Shown: positions 12,234 through 25,390, counted from the first letter of the stretch. The stretch is DNA of 64,000 nucleotides from Bilabrum cf. latius (GCA_965178125.1 OZ237750.1:372001-436000), one strand, 5' to 3'. Notes: a model not told the origin generated them from the sequence alone. A program made the numbers and translations.

Positions 12234-15200
12234 TCAGACCTTGTCGTCATCGTCACCAAGGAGCATGTTCATGTTGGTCTCGATCGACTAGCTGGGCTCC
12301 ACCCAATCTGTGTTAACCATGAAGCTCGTAAACATCGGGATCCGGGTCACCAACCGGTCGGGCAGCAGGCTCAGCACGAACCGGTACCTCTTAGTCTGCT
12401 TTGTGAAGGAGTGCACAAACACGTAGTAGTAGCGCAGGAATGCAATCGTTACGACCACAAACACGCCCGCCATGCCAACGATCAGCGTGGTCACATACTA
12501 GTTCGCCCAGTCTTCGAACAGGCTGGCGTATAGCCTGGGCAGGTCACGGATGCCAAAGTACGGAGCAGCTGTGTACAATGGACTGACGACGTCACGGAGC
12601 CGCAGGTGCTGCACGTATATCTTAAACCCTTCGTCGATCCCATTCGGGCCGAAGAAGTACTCCTCTAGCCGCGACGAGGTCGATATGCCGGGCACGTCTT
12701 CCTCGGCACAGCCGAACACGACGCACCTGTGCAGGCGTTCCCCTTCATCTGCCATGATGTCGAGGATACCCTGGTCCCACGTCAAATTGTAGTTGTACCA
12801 CGTTTCGAGCCCTAGGTCGGGCACACCTAGTACGTCTGGAAAATTCGAATAGGAAACCACCCGTTGCGCCTTGGCAGTGAATGTGAGGTACTCGAACGAC
12901 GACCGGGTGATGGTGACCAGCCACCTGCCCATCACATCGAACTGAGAGATGATTTCAGAGGCGCGCAGGTACATGAGTGGCAGCAAGATGGCGATCACGG
13001 TGGTTGCCACCCACATGATGCCACTGGCCCCGAGCACGCGCCACAAGTCGAACCGAAACCACCAGTCCTCCTCGTGCAGCTACCGAATCTCATCCACAAG
13101 CAGCAACAACGGATCCATGTCAGCTCGCTTGTTCCCCTCGACTGCTGCCGCACCGCTCGAGCCTGTACGATTGACCCGCCCAGATGAGGAGGCTGCGTTG
13201 CCATCACCATCCCACAAGTCGCTCGTGCCGGAGGACGGTAGCCTCCCAGCAGCCGCACCGGCACTCGGGGACGGATTGCCCGCTGCCCTCTTTTGCTCGC
13301 CGAAATCGCCCTCGGGACCACCTTGAGAAGGGAGGGAGGTGCCAACAGCGGCAGCACCGGCTCCTGCGCTGCCCGTCGCAACCGTCCCGATGGCACCTGA
13401 CATGGTCGACTGCCGCCCGGGCGGCCCATCATGGCGCAAGGCACCGTGCATGATTCCGTCAGGCTCAGCCATGGAGTCGTGTGCGGTTCCAAAACCCGCC
13501 ACATCCTCGATGATGAACTCCATCCGCTCTTTGAGTCGCTCGATGGCCGCGTGCATGATGCTGCCAGGCCGCGCAGGCTGCGACCCGAAGATGTGCTTCA
13601 GCTTTGACGTGTCGGCGTTCTAGATCTGCGACATGGAGTCTTCGTGCTTTCCTGCCAGTTCCCTGACATCTTCGAAAGAGTCTTGTCTGTGCATCTCTCC
13701 CGCTTCCGTGATACCGTCTGCCTGCGCACCATCAAGGCGATCAAGAACAGCCTCGAAGGCAGACAGCGGGACAGCATCCAGCAAATAGTAGCCCGCCGCG
13801 TGCTCCATGTGAGCTGCCCGCAGTCCCCAATACAGAAAGAATGGCAGCGAGCTGAACACACCTACGAGGAGAACGCTTGTCATACTCAGCACCACGAGAA
13901 AGGTAGTATCGCTCGACCGCACCGCCGCTTCGTACACGTCTGTTGAACGACTCAGTGCGTGACCAACACGATGCACATTGTATACCACGCCTGCCCACCC
14001 GTTGACCGCTTCGCTATACTCGGGCTACGTCATCGCTGGAACGATACACGACTTGTTGAAGTGCTGCAGCAGGGCCGCCACCTGAGTCGGAGGAGCTACA
14101 AATTCTGCGCCCACGAGCCAGTGCGTCTCCTGGGAGATCACCGTGCCCCAGCCCGTGCCGGGGTAAGACTAGGTCACGTTGGCTGTCGCCCGTCGTATGT
14201 CGTAGATGATTTTTTGTGTGTAGTCATCTGTTAGCAGATCCCGTCCGAAAGCCACCAGCGAGAACTCTCCGGTCGTTTCGTTGATAGAGGCCGTCAGGTC
14301 GTCCACTCGAATACTCTCATCTCTCGTGAGACTCGTCGCTAGGTCACCTGAGGGGCACCCTGTAGGAAACTGGTTCGAAAACTCCCTGTAAGTGTTGAGG
14401 TTCTCGTGGGGCTCGTCGCAGAACACGAGCCTGTGCTGGATGAAGGACAGCTCGCCGATCGCCTCTGCCGGGTCGAGCAGGAACGCCGGCGGGATGCCTT
14501 CAATCCCAGGGCTGTTCCCGCAGTCCTCTAGCCTCTCCACGTGGGCCAAATAGGAGCTGAGCAGCCAGAAGACCTGCTCTCTCCTGCCGCTCGATGCGAC
14601 CTTTTGCAGGTTGCGCTGGAGCTTGGACAGCTCAGTGACGCTGATCGTGAACGGGATGCACAGCGTGGCAAGGACAACCGCATAAAGCGCGCACAGCACG
14701 CAACGCATGCGTCGGATCCCTGGGAACTCCCGCGGCCGCTCAGCTTCGCTGTCGCATCCCTTGCTCTTCTTGCATTGCTTGCTGCGGGTAGCCCCCTTGG
14801 TTGCCTCCGCCACTTCATGGTACGTTCTCTTCTTCTTATTTTTCTTCTTCCGTTCCCTGCGTCCTCTATCGCTCGTGAAGGAACTTCTCCGGGACCCTCC
14901 CCGACCCAGGTGCCTCTTGCTCTTGCCCTTGCCACCCGGCCCCATCTGACCGTGGTCCTCACCGGACCGGTCACTGCCAATGGAAGAGTCCGCATCGAAG
15001 CCGCTCGTTGACACGGACCGGGCGGACAGCTTGATGCCTCCGAAAGACACCCGACTGGCACGCGGCTGCTCATTTAAAACGCTCGGACCCGGGGGTTTCA
15101 AAGCAGCGCTACTAGGCGGCGTATCTCCTTGCTTGCGCTCAACGTCTCCGTCATCTGCAGACTCCACAGGTAGCCGAGGCACGACGTGCACTCCTGATTC

Positions 15201-17894
15201 CTACGCGCTTTCTCTCGCGTCAAGCTCAGCCTTCTCGGCCTTGGACTCGCTGCCACCATGCGGGTGTGTACCCCCATGGACCAACATCGGCGGAGCGGGC
15301 AAGGGCGTTCGTTCGCCCGGGGCGGGAGACTCGAGCTCGTGCAGGATGGCCGATGCCTCGCCCGCGCTGACGTTCCTATTCCTGAAGCTGCTCTCCTCGT
15401 CCTAATTTGGGATGGGCTCTTGCACCTCGCCAGGTAGTGCGGTGCTCTCAGCAAGGGCCGCGCCACCAGAGCTGGCTTCACCAATGCCGTCACGGTTTTC
15501 CCGCCGTGCGCTGTACTATCCAAGCCCCATCGCAAGTTCTTCCCGCTCGCTTGGCTGTCGCTGGACCTTGGGCCTCCTGCTGCCGCTAGCCGGTGAGAGA
15601 TCGCTCCCGGGCTTGCGAATGCGAGGAGGTTTCTCTACTGCTGACCCAGGCTGTCGTTGAGCAGACTGGCCGGGTGCATCGCGCATGGGCATGCCCAGGG
15701 CTCTTGCATGAATCCTCTCGCCAATGCCTGCTTTCGCTGTTCCAGCTTGGCCCGCCTCAGTCCCGCCAGTCTGCCGCATTGGCGGGTTGCTGTCACCCAA
15801 GTTATCCCCGCCGGCCTCGCTGCCTTCCTGCGACCCAGCAGAGGCTGCTGCTGCGCTATCCACTGAGGCTGCTTCCCCAGAGCGACCGGACCCATCTGCA
15901 GCACTGCTGTATCCCTGCATGCCCGGCTTGGAGGGGCCAACTGAGCGCTTGTAGGCACCGTTTGCACCCGGCACGCTAGCACCGGTTGCTCCTTTGTCTT
16001 TGCCCCCCCTCGTCCCAACCTGGGTCGATAGAGCAGCTGCTCGACTAGCAGCCGCCTCCTCTTCCACCGCATCGGCCAGCTCGAGGTAGTTCTGGGACTC
16101 CTCTTCCATGCCGTGCACCTGCAGCAGAAATAGGCTGTAGCTCCTGAGCACCTGCGTGCTGTAGCTGTGCTTCTGAAGGAGTGCCTCAAATGTCCTGCTG
16201 GCCTGCTCCTCGGCTGCCCCGATGCGACCCACGGCCTCTTGTACCTTGTTCGAGCTGGGGGAGTTCGTGGCAATCATCATCTGCAGAAAGTTCCTCATCT
16301 CGGCGAGCGTCTTGCGATGGAACTACTGCGCGCTCCTCAGCGATTTGGACAGGTCAAGGTATCTCACGGTGCCGACACCCTCGGCCAGCTGCTGCCTCCT
16401 CCTCTCGAACAGGTACCGGAACAGGCAATACCTCAAGTCCATGGAGGATATCTTGATTGCTGCGGCGGCCGACATGCGGATGGGCAGCGCCTGCCCGAAG
16501 AAGTGGTGCGTGTTGAGGATGGACAGCCAGAACCGGCCAGACTCCCCCAGGTCTTTGCTTGCCTTGGTGTACAGCCACTGCATGACCATCACCCTTTTCT
16601 CGAAGGAGACCCATCGCCTCTTGGAGCGTTTGGCCATCGCCCTGATCGTCTCAGTTTGGTCTCGACCCTCCTCCTGCCCGGCACCACCACCGAACTCGTC
16701 GTCATCGTCCGCATCGCCGCTGTCGAGCGAGTCATCGCCGTGGAACGTTACCCCCAGGAGGGTCAAGATAGAAAAAGCAGCGACATCGTGGTGATCGCTC
16801 CGCTGCAGCCCCACGATCCCAGAATCCGTCCTCCTCATCACGTGCCTTACCAGTATGTCCACGTCTGTCTCGCCCTGGTCCAAACCTAGCCGTTTCACCA
16901 GCGCGTCTTCCGCCCTGCCGTCACCACTAGTAATGATCTGAAGGACCTTGGAGGAGGATGGCATCCTCGATATCACCAGGTGCCAGCGCTTGAAGGCTAG
17001 GTAGGTGCCCAGGTATGCAGCCGGACCTAGGCCAAGGAGCAGGACGTCGCCTGCGATGTCCAGTGACACGCCGCCCACCCGCATGACTTCCACGACGGTG
17101 GTCCACAAAAACACAGTGAATGCGGCAGCCCTAAATTGATTCGATGCCAGCGAGTTATAGGGGAAGAAGTACAGGAGCTGGTAGAGCAGCAGCGACGCCA
17201 CGATGGGCTTCCCGATCGAAATGAGGTTCCCTGCCACCGGCTGCAGCTGCTGCAGCAGCAGCAGGGCCAGCTTGCAGACCAGTGCAACCAGCTCTGACCT
17301 CCCGTGGGTCATGCCGAAGGCCCCTTCGACGTCCACCGCGATGGTTGCGGTGGTGAAGGACACCAGCCCGAAGACCACGATGAGGAGCCAAGCGCCCACG
17401 AAGATGCCGTAGTCAATCTCCCCTTGCCCGGGGAAGGCAGCCAGCACCATGGTGCCATCATCCAGCACGTTTGGTATCCCAAAGATGGTGAGCAGCTCCA
17501 CGAGTGGCATATACAGGAACGAAATCAACGAGCACACGACGATGCGGAGAAAGTCTAACGCTCGGCTGGGAGAGCTGTTTGTGTACGATAGCCGGAATGC
17601 GACATACGCCAGAGTTACTAATACAAGCAGAATCATGCTGGTTGCCACCCAGAATTCGATCACACGTCCGTCGTAGGTTTTGCTCTGGAACACCGTTGAG
17701 ACAAGCAGGCTTGCCCGCTGCAGGACGTACACAATGCTATTCGTCGGCCACTAGAACGCAGGGGAGGTGAACGAAATAGCCAGCAACTGCAGAGGCTCCT
17801 GCGTCCAAATACTAGGTAAGGAAATCTCCAGTACTGTAGTATGCTCAGTTTGGGTGACGGCAGTCGCCAGAAAAACTCCGGAAACGCCGAGCAT
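12234..17894 (-). CDS. TmcB/TmcC-like giant membrane protein
   Basis: A single frame of 1,887 codons runs from ATG 17894 to TGA 12234, with 11 in-frame TAGs at 17751, 16323, 15516, 15402, 15201, 14169, 14025, 13620, 13080, 12498 and 12288. I checked the joins and found no TAA or TGA. The N-terminal third (about residues 20-320) is a multi-span membrane block. Near 550-605 comes a TPR-like unit 'FEALLQKHSYSTQVLRSYSL' followed by 'FLLQV' and an Asn/Glu-rich helix, the hallmark of the TmcB/TmcC repeats described in ciliates, dinoflagellates and oomycetes. A Ser/Gly/Ala linker follows to about 1040, then isolated membrane segments near 1060, 1330, 1625 and 1805 flanking extracellular loops with paired Cys. 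Family members are suspected surface sensors. No PAS domain was recognised here. Confidence 0.75.
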
Positions 17895-18725
17895 CTGGAG
17901 CGAAGATGCCCTCTCTCACCACTAAGAAAGCAAGAGCCAAGAGATAATCTTTGACGGAATTCTATGACATCATGCTGTATATCACCAGGAACAAGCCTGC
18001 GTAGATGCCACGGCACACAGTGTTTCGAGAGCAACGCGAAACGTATCTCACAACATTGCACGATACAACAAGCGCGCTAGACAGGACTACGGACTTACCA
18101 CGTTCTATTGATGCAACTTGGCCGCTGCCCAAAGCTCTCTAGAAGGTAGATTCCCCTGATCCCGTTGTAAATACGCTGCCACCGCCTCTAGTTCGCATTC
18201 CAGCAACGCTGCCGCTGCGGCCTCCTTTGACTTGCATGACGGACAGACACGCGAGTTTATAGAAGCGCGCTGAGTTCCCTCTTGTGACTACCTCCTGCGT
18301 GTAATTTAATGGTGTGTGAAACGGATACAAGTATGGCTCCACCAGTGGGTCATTTTATTTTCATCTTCATAATGCGCAGCGCCGAAATAATGATGATGAT
18401 GGAAGACGCAACCGAGGCGGTATCCAGAACGATTCGATTTGAAGGTCAGTGGTCAGTAGTCAATTCGGTGGAAGTCAACCCGGGCCTCTGAAAGGTGGTG
18501 GCACTGCGTCGCGCGATGCCGGCTGTGGTGGCGAGCTGCATATCGGGTGGGTGTGTTGCTGGCCGCGGGTTGTGGCGCGACAAATCATAGTCGAAGGTAT
18601 TGAATGAGAAGGGAAGACAAAAACGAATTTTGTGTGCTGCAACGCTCCCCCTGGCAGCCGCCTGCCAAGCCACCGGCCAGGCCGCACACTTGTGGGTATG
18701 CAACCGAGCACATTCAACTTGTCAC
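17895..18725. other. Intergenic, no gene recognised
   Basis: 831 bp between the start of the TmcB-like gene and the stop of rab6, both on the minus strand. It should hold the rab6 3' end and the promoter of the TmcB-like gene. Short open frames exist on both strands, but none carries a recognisable domain or splice context. Confidence 0.5.
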
Positions 18726-19457
18726 TCAGCACCCGCACCCGCCCGCTCCAACGTCAACATCATCCTTGGGTGGCTTTGGCATGACCCTGAGGTCGATCAA
18801 GTTCTGGTCTGCCACGGCGGCGTCGGCCTCCTGAGAAGGCAGCGCGTGCGCCACCCTCCGGAACAGAGCGGTGATGTTGCTGCCTTGCATTGCACTTGTC
18901 TCAATAAATAGCGTTCCGAGCTCCCTTGCCTTCGCCTACCCTTCCTCGGTTCGCACTTTTCGTCGGTCGGTCGCGTCGGTCTTGTTGCCGACGAGCATGA
19001 GGAGCACGTCCTCTCGAAGCCCTCTTACATCGTCGACCCATTGCGGCACGTTCAAGAAACTCGCTCTATTCGTGACATCGTAGACAACAATACATACCTA
19101 ACAATCTCTAATGTAGCTAGGTATCAATGACCTAAACCTCTCCTGTCCAGCAGAGTCCCAAATCTGCAACCTGACCGTGCTATCGGACAAGTACAGCGTC
19201 TTGCTTTTGAAATCGATCCCTATTGTCGTCTTGTACCTATCCACAAAAGTTCCGTGTATAAAGTGATGGATTATAGAAGTCTTGCCGACGCCACTGTCTC
19301 CGACAAACACAACCTTGTGCTTGGTGAGAGGTGCTTCAGATGGCAAGCCTATGTCTTCTCCGCCACCTCCCCCTAGAGACTCCCCTGCAGGTACTTCAGC
19401 GGTTGCGGCGGTGCCGTTGCTGCCGTCCCTTCCATCACCTCTTGCGACGCCAGCCAT
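18726..19457 (-). CDS. rab6: Rab6-type small GTPase
   Basis: Rab6 directs retrograde and intra-Golgi vesicle traffic. The gene is a single exon of 243 residues, ATG 19457 to TGA 18726. All GTPase motifs are present: P-loop 'GDSGVGKTS', switch I 'TTIGIDF', 'WDSAGQ' (usual T replaced by S), 'NKTD' and 'ETSA'. '[12 protein letters not shown]' is a Rab6 signature. The C-terminus 'GGCGC' gives the C-X-C pair for double geranylgeranylation. Two TAGs are in frame: at 19098 after 'SYIRDC', where Rab6 has Thr, and at 18936 in 'TEEG*AKAREL', where Rabs have Glu or Gln. Before the P-loop lies an unusual Gly/Ala/Asp-rich extension of about 45 residues. The standard-code reading would stop after 'SYIRDC' and lose two nucleotide-binding motifs. 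Confidence 0.93.
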
Positions 19458-19959
19458 AACGAAAGGCGCTAATAGGTGGCAGACAAACTGTCAAATTCGA
19501 CCCAAAGTTCGCAATAGGCCAGTATATCTCCCTGATTAAGTGTCTTAATCAGTTCAACGCAGCTGCGCTAGTTCGAGAATCGCAGTACTTTTGGATATTG
19601 ACCTCATCCTCCCGTTGGCTTTCCTCGGGCTTTGGGAACGTTCCATCGCCACAAGCCGCCAGTCTCTCCTGGGTGTTGTCATGCAACGAGTCGGGGGCTC
19701 GTTTTTGTGCGTAATGGCTCATTTGTTGATTTAGATTCGTGAGTGGTGCTGCAAGATCTGACTATACTGCTGCGGTAATCTCGATTTCGCTGAAGACCTG
19801 CACTGCATCCAGTGCATGATCCCCCTGTGACAAGACCACAGCCCCAACCCACGGTCCTGCGACCCTTCCTACTATAAGAACCTACAATCCAAGATGAGCC
19901 CTGCGGCTACCACTGAAAATGTCTCTGTGGCGGCCGCCGAGCTGAGCTGTCGACCCAGC
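19458..19959. other. Intergenic, no gene recognised
   Basis: 502 bp between the rab6 start and the eS24 stop, both on the minus strand. No supported open frame was seen; it presumably holds the eS24 3' region and the rab6 promoter. Confidence 0.5.
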
Positions 19960-20548
19960 TCACTCGCGGTCGGCGCGCTTCTTCTTGTGCATCTGGGCGC
20001 GGCGGCCAGTACCCCAAGTGGTGCGCTTCTTCTTCTTCAGCTCCTTCCAGGCAGCGCGGGTCTTGCTGCGGGACTCGCCCAGACCCTCACGCACCAGGCG
20101 GTGCGTCGGCTCCACCTTCTTTGCCTCGTCCACCGAATCGTAGGCAGATCCGAAGCCAGTGCTCTTGCCGCCACCGTATGCGACACGGAATCCGTACAAG
20201 ATCACAGCATCCTCAGCGACGTTGCCCAGGGACTGCGACACAAATAGCAGAGCAGCAGTTGCAGCAAAACCACGGTATGCTGAAAATCAAGCCCTTAGGG
20301 AGGTATCGTCCCAGCTTGCACGCACATCGGCCGTATTTAAGCAATTCATACTTAACTTTGATTACTTTAGTGCTCAAGTGGGGTACAACATAGCCTCAAG
20401 GGCAACTCACATCGGCAATCATCTTCTTCAGGGTCTTCTTGGACACGGGCGCCTTATCAGGGTGGTGCACCTGCACCACGAACTGCCTACGCTTGAGAAG
20501 AGGGTTGCGCATAACCTTGCGCAGCCTTACGACCACTCCATCCGACAT
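19960..20548 (-). CDS. RPS24: 40S ribosomal protein eS24 (RPS24)
   Basis: Structural protein of the small ribosomal subunit. Exon 1 is 20548-20411 (46 codons), the intron is 20410-20233 (178 nt, GTGAGT...CGCAG), exon 2 is 20232-19960 ending at TGA; 136 residues. Exon 1 gives 'VRLRKVMRNPLLKRRQFVV' then 'HHPDKAPVSKKTLKKMIA'. Exon 2 gives 'GFRVAYGGGKSTGFGSAYDS' then 'AKKVEPTHRLVR', and the expected Lys/Arg-rich tail. The length is typical of the family. There are no TAG codons at all, which may reflect avoidance in a highly expressed gene or simply its small size. It is divergent from the next gene across 170 bp. Confidence 0.96.
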
Positions 20549-20718
20549 GATTCGGACTAAACCTTCGACAATGCTGAAAAACGTACTCGGTGGTATGTGA
20601 TCTGGTAATCATCATCCGATCTCAAATATACACGTCACAATCTACTATGATCATTCGTGGAATCTTTACCCAACAATGTATTTCTGTATTTCATTCGGAG
20701 TAAAATACGAAGGCAACA

Positions 20719-23589
20719 ATGAATGCAGAGAAAGGCGCGGATACAATGGATGATGCCCTATTGGAACTGGTAGATTGCTTTGAATCAAACGTATGGAGGG
20801 AGAATCCTTCCAAAGTTCACAGTAAACTGTCTTCGATTGCTTCCGTATCAGTCAAGCACCGCGGTGCACCAACTGCAAGTGCTCTCAGCAGCATTGATTT
20901 GCTTTCGCGGCTATTGTTTCAACACTCTGCGCTCGCAACAGAGGATAAAGAGCATGGTGATACCATCGTTGCTACTGTTGCTCAATTTTATGGACTACTA
21001 TCGGCACTTCAAACCATGTCAGCGGGGGCTGCAACTGCAACTCTACGCAAGTCGCGCAACCTGGCTACTCTTTCGCTCCAAAGGGCTGTGGATAGAAGCT
21101 TAAGTGACACTATGGGTGGATTTGCCGTTTCTAACAGCAGAATTAGGCTGTTGTCAGCAGCGGTAAAAGAGAGTGTTGGACTTGGAGCCCACAGCACACC
21201 TGGTGGTGAGGCAGCGACAGCTCGGGTTCTCGCCACATCGCTAAAACTCGCAGTGGAACTATGTAGAGACCATGCATCAGATGTGACGGCCGCAGGCCCA
21301 CGATCGGTTGATACTGCTAGCCAGGATATCGACAAAGCAGCGGTATCCGCGAGTGGAACCAGCACAGAATAGGAAGCTATTGCGAGCATCAGAAGCAGTG
21401 ACGCGCGCCTGGTGGCATGCGCTGAATTTGCATCAGCCACTTCTGTCGTGCTGCAGTCGTACCTCAGAGCTCGCACAGAGAGAGATATCCTGGACTGCCT
21501 CAAGCAGGCGAGCGAGCACAAGGAGAGCAGTGGGGGTGCATGTGACGAGTGGGCCCGGCACCTGATGCCGCTGCTGGTGGTGCTACCGAGCAGCGACGGA
21601 GCAGTCGAGTCCTGCTTGCAGCTAGCCCTGGGAAACGAATCCGACTCGAGCCGCGCTGCCAGCGCACCCCAGGCGACCGTGTCCCGGATCAGGCGGGTGT
21701 CGGCTGCTCTCTTTGCTTAGCAGGCGGCTGCAGTGGGCGGTGAGGACGCGGGGCCATCTCAATCTGCAGGGAGCCACAAGGAATAGCATGATCAGGGAAT
21801 GCCCGAAGTGCCGATGGCCATCGCGCTCATTCCGGCCGTCCTGTTAGCCATCCGTGGCGACTCCGCGCATGGCTCCGCGCTTGCGACGACACCCGCTGGT
21901 ACCTCGCCGGAGAGTACCCCCACAGAGGGAGACGACACACCCGATGCATCCATTGGTGGTATCGCCAAGGCCGCTTCTGAAAAGGCCCGGCTGGCGGTTG
22001 GGAGCTCGACGGGTCAGACGGCACTGCTGTGGGGGAGGCTCGTGCAGGACCTGTGCGAGGCAGCCGGCCGAGGTGTCCTTGATTCCAGTGCTGCTGCTGG
22101 TGGCGCTTCTGGTGCTGCCGATCCAGCTGCTGAGTCAAAGGAAGAAGAAGATTCGGTGGAATCATATCCCATTGAAACCGCTTTCGTGGGACCCAGGGAG
22201 GTGCTAATGCGGCCGGGGCAGCTGGGTGCAGCTCGGTCCGTTGCCGTGCTGCTTGGCGCTGCACTGCCGTACGACCTCTTGGGCGCGGCGTGCAGGCGAG
22301 CAAGTGAGACCATCGACACCCGGCCGATGGTTCGTGCCCTGCTGGACGCAATCGTGCTGGCGAACGCTATCTCGCGAGGGATGGGCACAAAGGCGGAGGT
22401 GGAGGCCGTCCTCCTCCTGCTACAGGCAGCATCCGCATGCGCGACCTGCGTGGCGGCAGGCATTGCAATTGGCACTGTTACACGCGGAAAATATGAAGCT
22501 GTCGCGGGAACAAGTCTTGCCGCGGCTTGTGCTGCTTGTGCTGACCACACGCTGGGATGGGTGAGGTCTTTGGCGAAGAAGGAGCAGGCTGCCGCGAAGC
22601 CATGGTTCTACCAAAGCATGGTGGCGTGCTGTGCCGGCGTGGAGGCTGGCTCGGTGCTGGCGGACGTCGCCAATCCTGGTGGCATCACTTGGCAGCTGCC
22701 TGACAGCCGAGGTGCCGCAGCTCTCGCCAAACAGCCTGTTGCAAGCAGGCTGGCGGCCGTGCGAGCCGCCTGGGGTCGGTGCTGCGCTGGCGGGAGCGCC
22801 GAGCTACCTGAGCGTGAAAGTGCCAAGGGCGGCGTTGCTGGCGTGGCAGACGGCTTGGGCAAGTTGGTGCGAGCTTCGATGCAAGTCAGCAGGATGGCCC
22901 CTTTTGTGGGACAGCAGGTGCTCCCATCTCTGGCTGGTGCAGCCATGGCTGCCGCTGTGGCATATGCTGGTGGCGGCTCGACAGGCGCGTCGATTGGATC
23001 CCTTGCCAGCGGAGCTCGGGAGCTGGTGGCGCTGGACAGCACGGCCGGTGACCAGGCCTGCAGTGCACTGCTTGCAGCAGCGGCATGGCAGGGCAGCGTT
23101 GGCGAGCCGGCCGCAGGTGCTGCTGACCCAGCTGCTTCAACAGCGGGCGATGCTGGTGGAGAATTAGAAGATGGTGAGGGTGTGAGTCGGGACCTAGCAA
23201 GTATGGATGAGGTGGTGCAGCGGTGCGCTGGTGTTGCGGCCACGCATGCCGTCTAGCACATGGCTGTGGCGGACGAGGGCTACGGGCATCTGTCGGCAGC
23301 TCTGGAGCGGGATGCGGAGGCGACTGGTGTGGCAGTGAAGGTGCCAGACAGCTTGCGGCTGCCCGATGGGCCAGCAGCCGTGCAGACAGCTGTCTGCCTC
23401 CTGCGCGCGTGCAGGCTGTGTGCAGGCAGCTCGTCATCAGCAAGCTCACGCGCGGTGGAGGAGTCGTTCGAGCGGGTTCGAAAAGTAGCGGGTGCGTATC
23501 GCGATAGTCTCGGGCGTGATGGCAGGCCCTAGTTCGAGGAGGACCGAGCCATCATGGGGGCACTCGAGCCCATCATGGGAGCCTCGTGA
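20719..23589 (+). CDS. Unknown alanine-rich, probably helical protein
   Basis: A continuous frame of 957 codons runs from ATG 20719 to TGA 23587-23589, through five TAGs (21370, 21718, 21784, 23254, 23530). I do not recognise the protein. It is rich in Ala, Gly, Ser and Leu, with amphipathic stretches such as 'RVLATSLKLAVELCRDHA' and 'VLLLLQAASACATCVAAGIA', few long charged runs, and no convincing signal peptide or membrane anchor. The pattern suggests stacked helices (a HEAT- or armadillo-like solenoid), which is inference only. The C-terminus carries two near-identical short segments, 'IMGALEP' and 'IMGAS', on either side of 23560. It is divergent from RPS24 and convergent with the GT62 gene (170 bp apart). 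Confidence 0.68.
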
Positions 23590-23759
23590 CGACCCGGATG
23601 ATCGGCCTCGTCGCCCATCGGTGCAGCCTTGCGGCTGTGCTCAATCTGAATGCAAACATGATAGATAGGCAGTCGATGGCTAGCACAAATAATGAGGCAC
23701 GAATAGGCACACTGCAACGCCCACGAGTCACCTGTCTGTTTGATGATTCCAGCCCTCAT

Positions 23760-25390
23760 TCAGTGATGGATCACCTCCACGTTCGGCAAGGCATATATCT
23801 TGGCTCCCATGTCCCTAGCCATCATTGCGAGCCCCTCCGTCTCAATGTACCTCCTGTACGGGAACGGGGGGAACACCAGCCCATCCCTATGCAAATCCGC
23901 CCGCACCAGCAGCATGGCTCCACCCACCGAGTCGATCTCAACCAGCAGGTCCTTGGACCCGTCCCCCCTCAGCTTGTGGATGTGCTTGTTCCCCGAGAAA
24001 CCGTACCCCTCCAAAAGCACCTCGGGTCCGTCTCCGGCCTGGCTGCCCGCCCCCGTGGTGTACAACACAGAGGCCGCACCGCCAGCGCCAGACGACTACG
24101 CCATCAAGTCGCCTGATGGGGCTGCCCAATGCTCCCTGCATTCCAGCTCAACGGAGGTGCCAACTGACCCCCCATACTTTACCACCGCTTTCTGCTTCGC
24201 GGACATGCCCGCTGCTCTAAGTGCGGATTCCCTCAGGCAGGTGCCCAACCCGATGGGCATGCTCGCCTTGGCCTTCACCTGCGTCCAGTCCTCGTCTGTC
24301 ATTGTGGCCAGGGCGCTGGGAAGAGAGACCATCTCGGACTCAAGTGCTGCAGCAATGCTTTGCAATTTGTCGGGGGACGGAAACGAGGTTTCTCTTGAGG
24401 AAGGAAGCCCTTTGGTCAGCCTTAGCTGAGCACCGCACGCCTCGAGCAACTGCTTCGTGGTCATCGCTGAGAGTGCCTGCGCCGATACGTCCATGGCGGG
24501 GAATCGCACCTCGTACTCTGGCGGGGGCTGGGGCCGCTTCCACGAATTGAGGTCGTAGGACCGCTGTCCCGGACCCATGACGCAATTCGGAATCACAATG
24601 TCCTTCCTCGGCCCGGTCAATCTCTCGATGATGTCTGCGGGGTAGCTCTGCAGATCGCTGTCGATCCAGAGCACCCATTCTTCGTCTTGGATGGCCTGTG
24701 ATGCATGGGATTGGCACGTTGGAATTGTACTGCGTCGCTAGTGGTCGTACCTGTCGGCGCAATAGTGCTACACAACGCGGCTCTCGGCGCACTCACCCGA
24801 GCAGCGAGCTGATTTCGCGAGCGGGCCAGGACGGCACGGCGTTCAACCTGCTTATTCTTGTCGTGCCTCTAGCTTCTCGATAGGCTAAGGCCATAATGCT
24901 ACTCGAAAATCGAAATTCGCCTGAACTCTCCCCGAAGCTTGCGTTGCGCGCTCTTCAGCATCCCAAGCGTCGTAGTCCCGGCCGGCGCTCCATGATCGTC
25001 GCTATCAGAGTCCAGAAATGCAATACTAATCTTATCGTGTGGGTAAGACATTTTCTATATATTCCTGAAGTAGCGGTCCAGGTGCTTCCATGCATTCTTT
25101 ACCGGAGTAAGGATCAGCACAGTGCCGGGTCGAACTGTCGTGTTTAAATCTAATTTCTCGCAGTTGCTCTCATGAAATCCTCTATTTGTAATATCCACTT
25201 CAGCTCTGTCGATAAGCAGCCCTCCTTTAGCTTCTTCCTATCGAAGCACAGGGCCACTTTGACTTGCCATATTCAATGTGTGTGACAAGATCCAGCCCAG
25301 CACAAAGCTAACGAATATGGCGAGCCCTGTAGCGAGCTCTGGCCTCACGTAGCTGCTCAAACCTTTCCGCCGCAGAGTTGATGTGACCAT
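23760..25390 (-). CDS. GT62 glycosyltransferase, Mnn9/Anp1/Van1 family
   Basis: In fungi this family forms the Golgi M-Pol complexes that extend alpha-1,6-mannan on N-glycans. Exon 1 is 25390-24797, the intron is 24796-24696 (101 nt, GTGAGT...CACAG), exon 2 is 24695-23760 ending at TGA; 509 residues. It is a type II Golgi protein: membrane anchor at about 21-38 ('GLAIFVSFVLGWILS'). The catalytic region has 'VLILTPVKNAWKHLDRYF', 'YPHDKISIAFLDSDS', the nucleotide-sugar motif 'WVLWIDSDL' (DxD), and the late motif 'LLVRADLHRDG' with 'IETEGLAMMARDMG' and 'LPNVEVIHH'. Five TAGs are in frame (25238, 25055, 24899, 24869, 24096). Exon 1 is so cut by them that a standard-code annotation would miss it. 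Mannan-type activity is inferred from the family; the exact acceptor in this organism is unknown. Confidence 0.92.
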
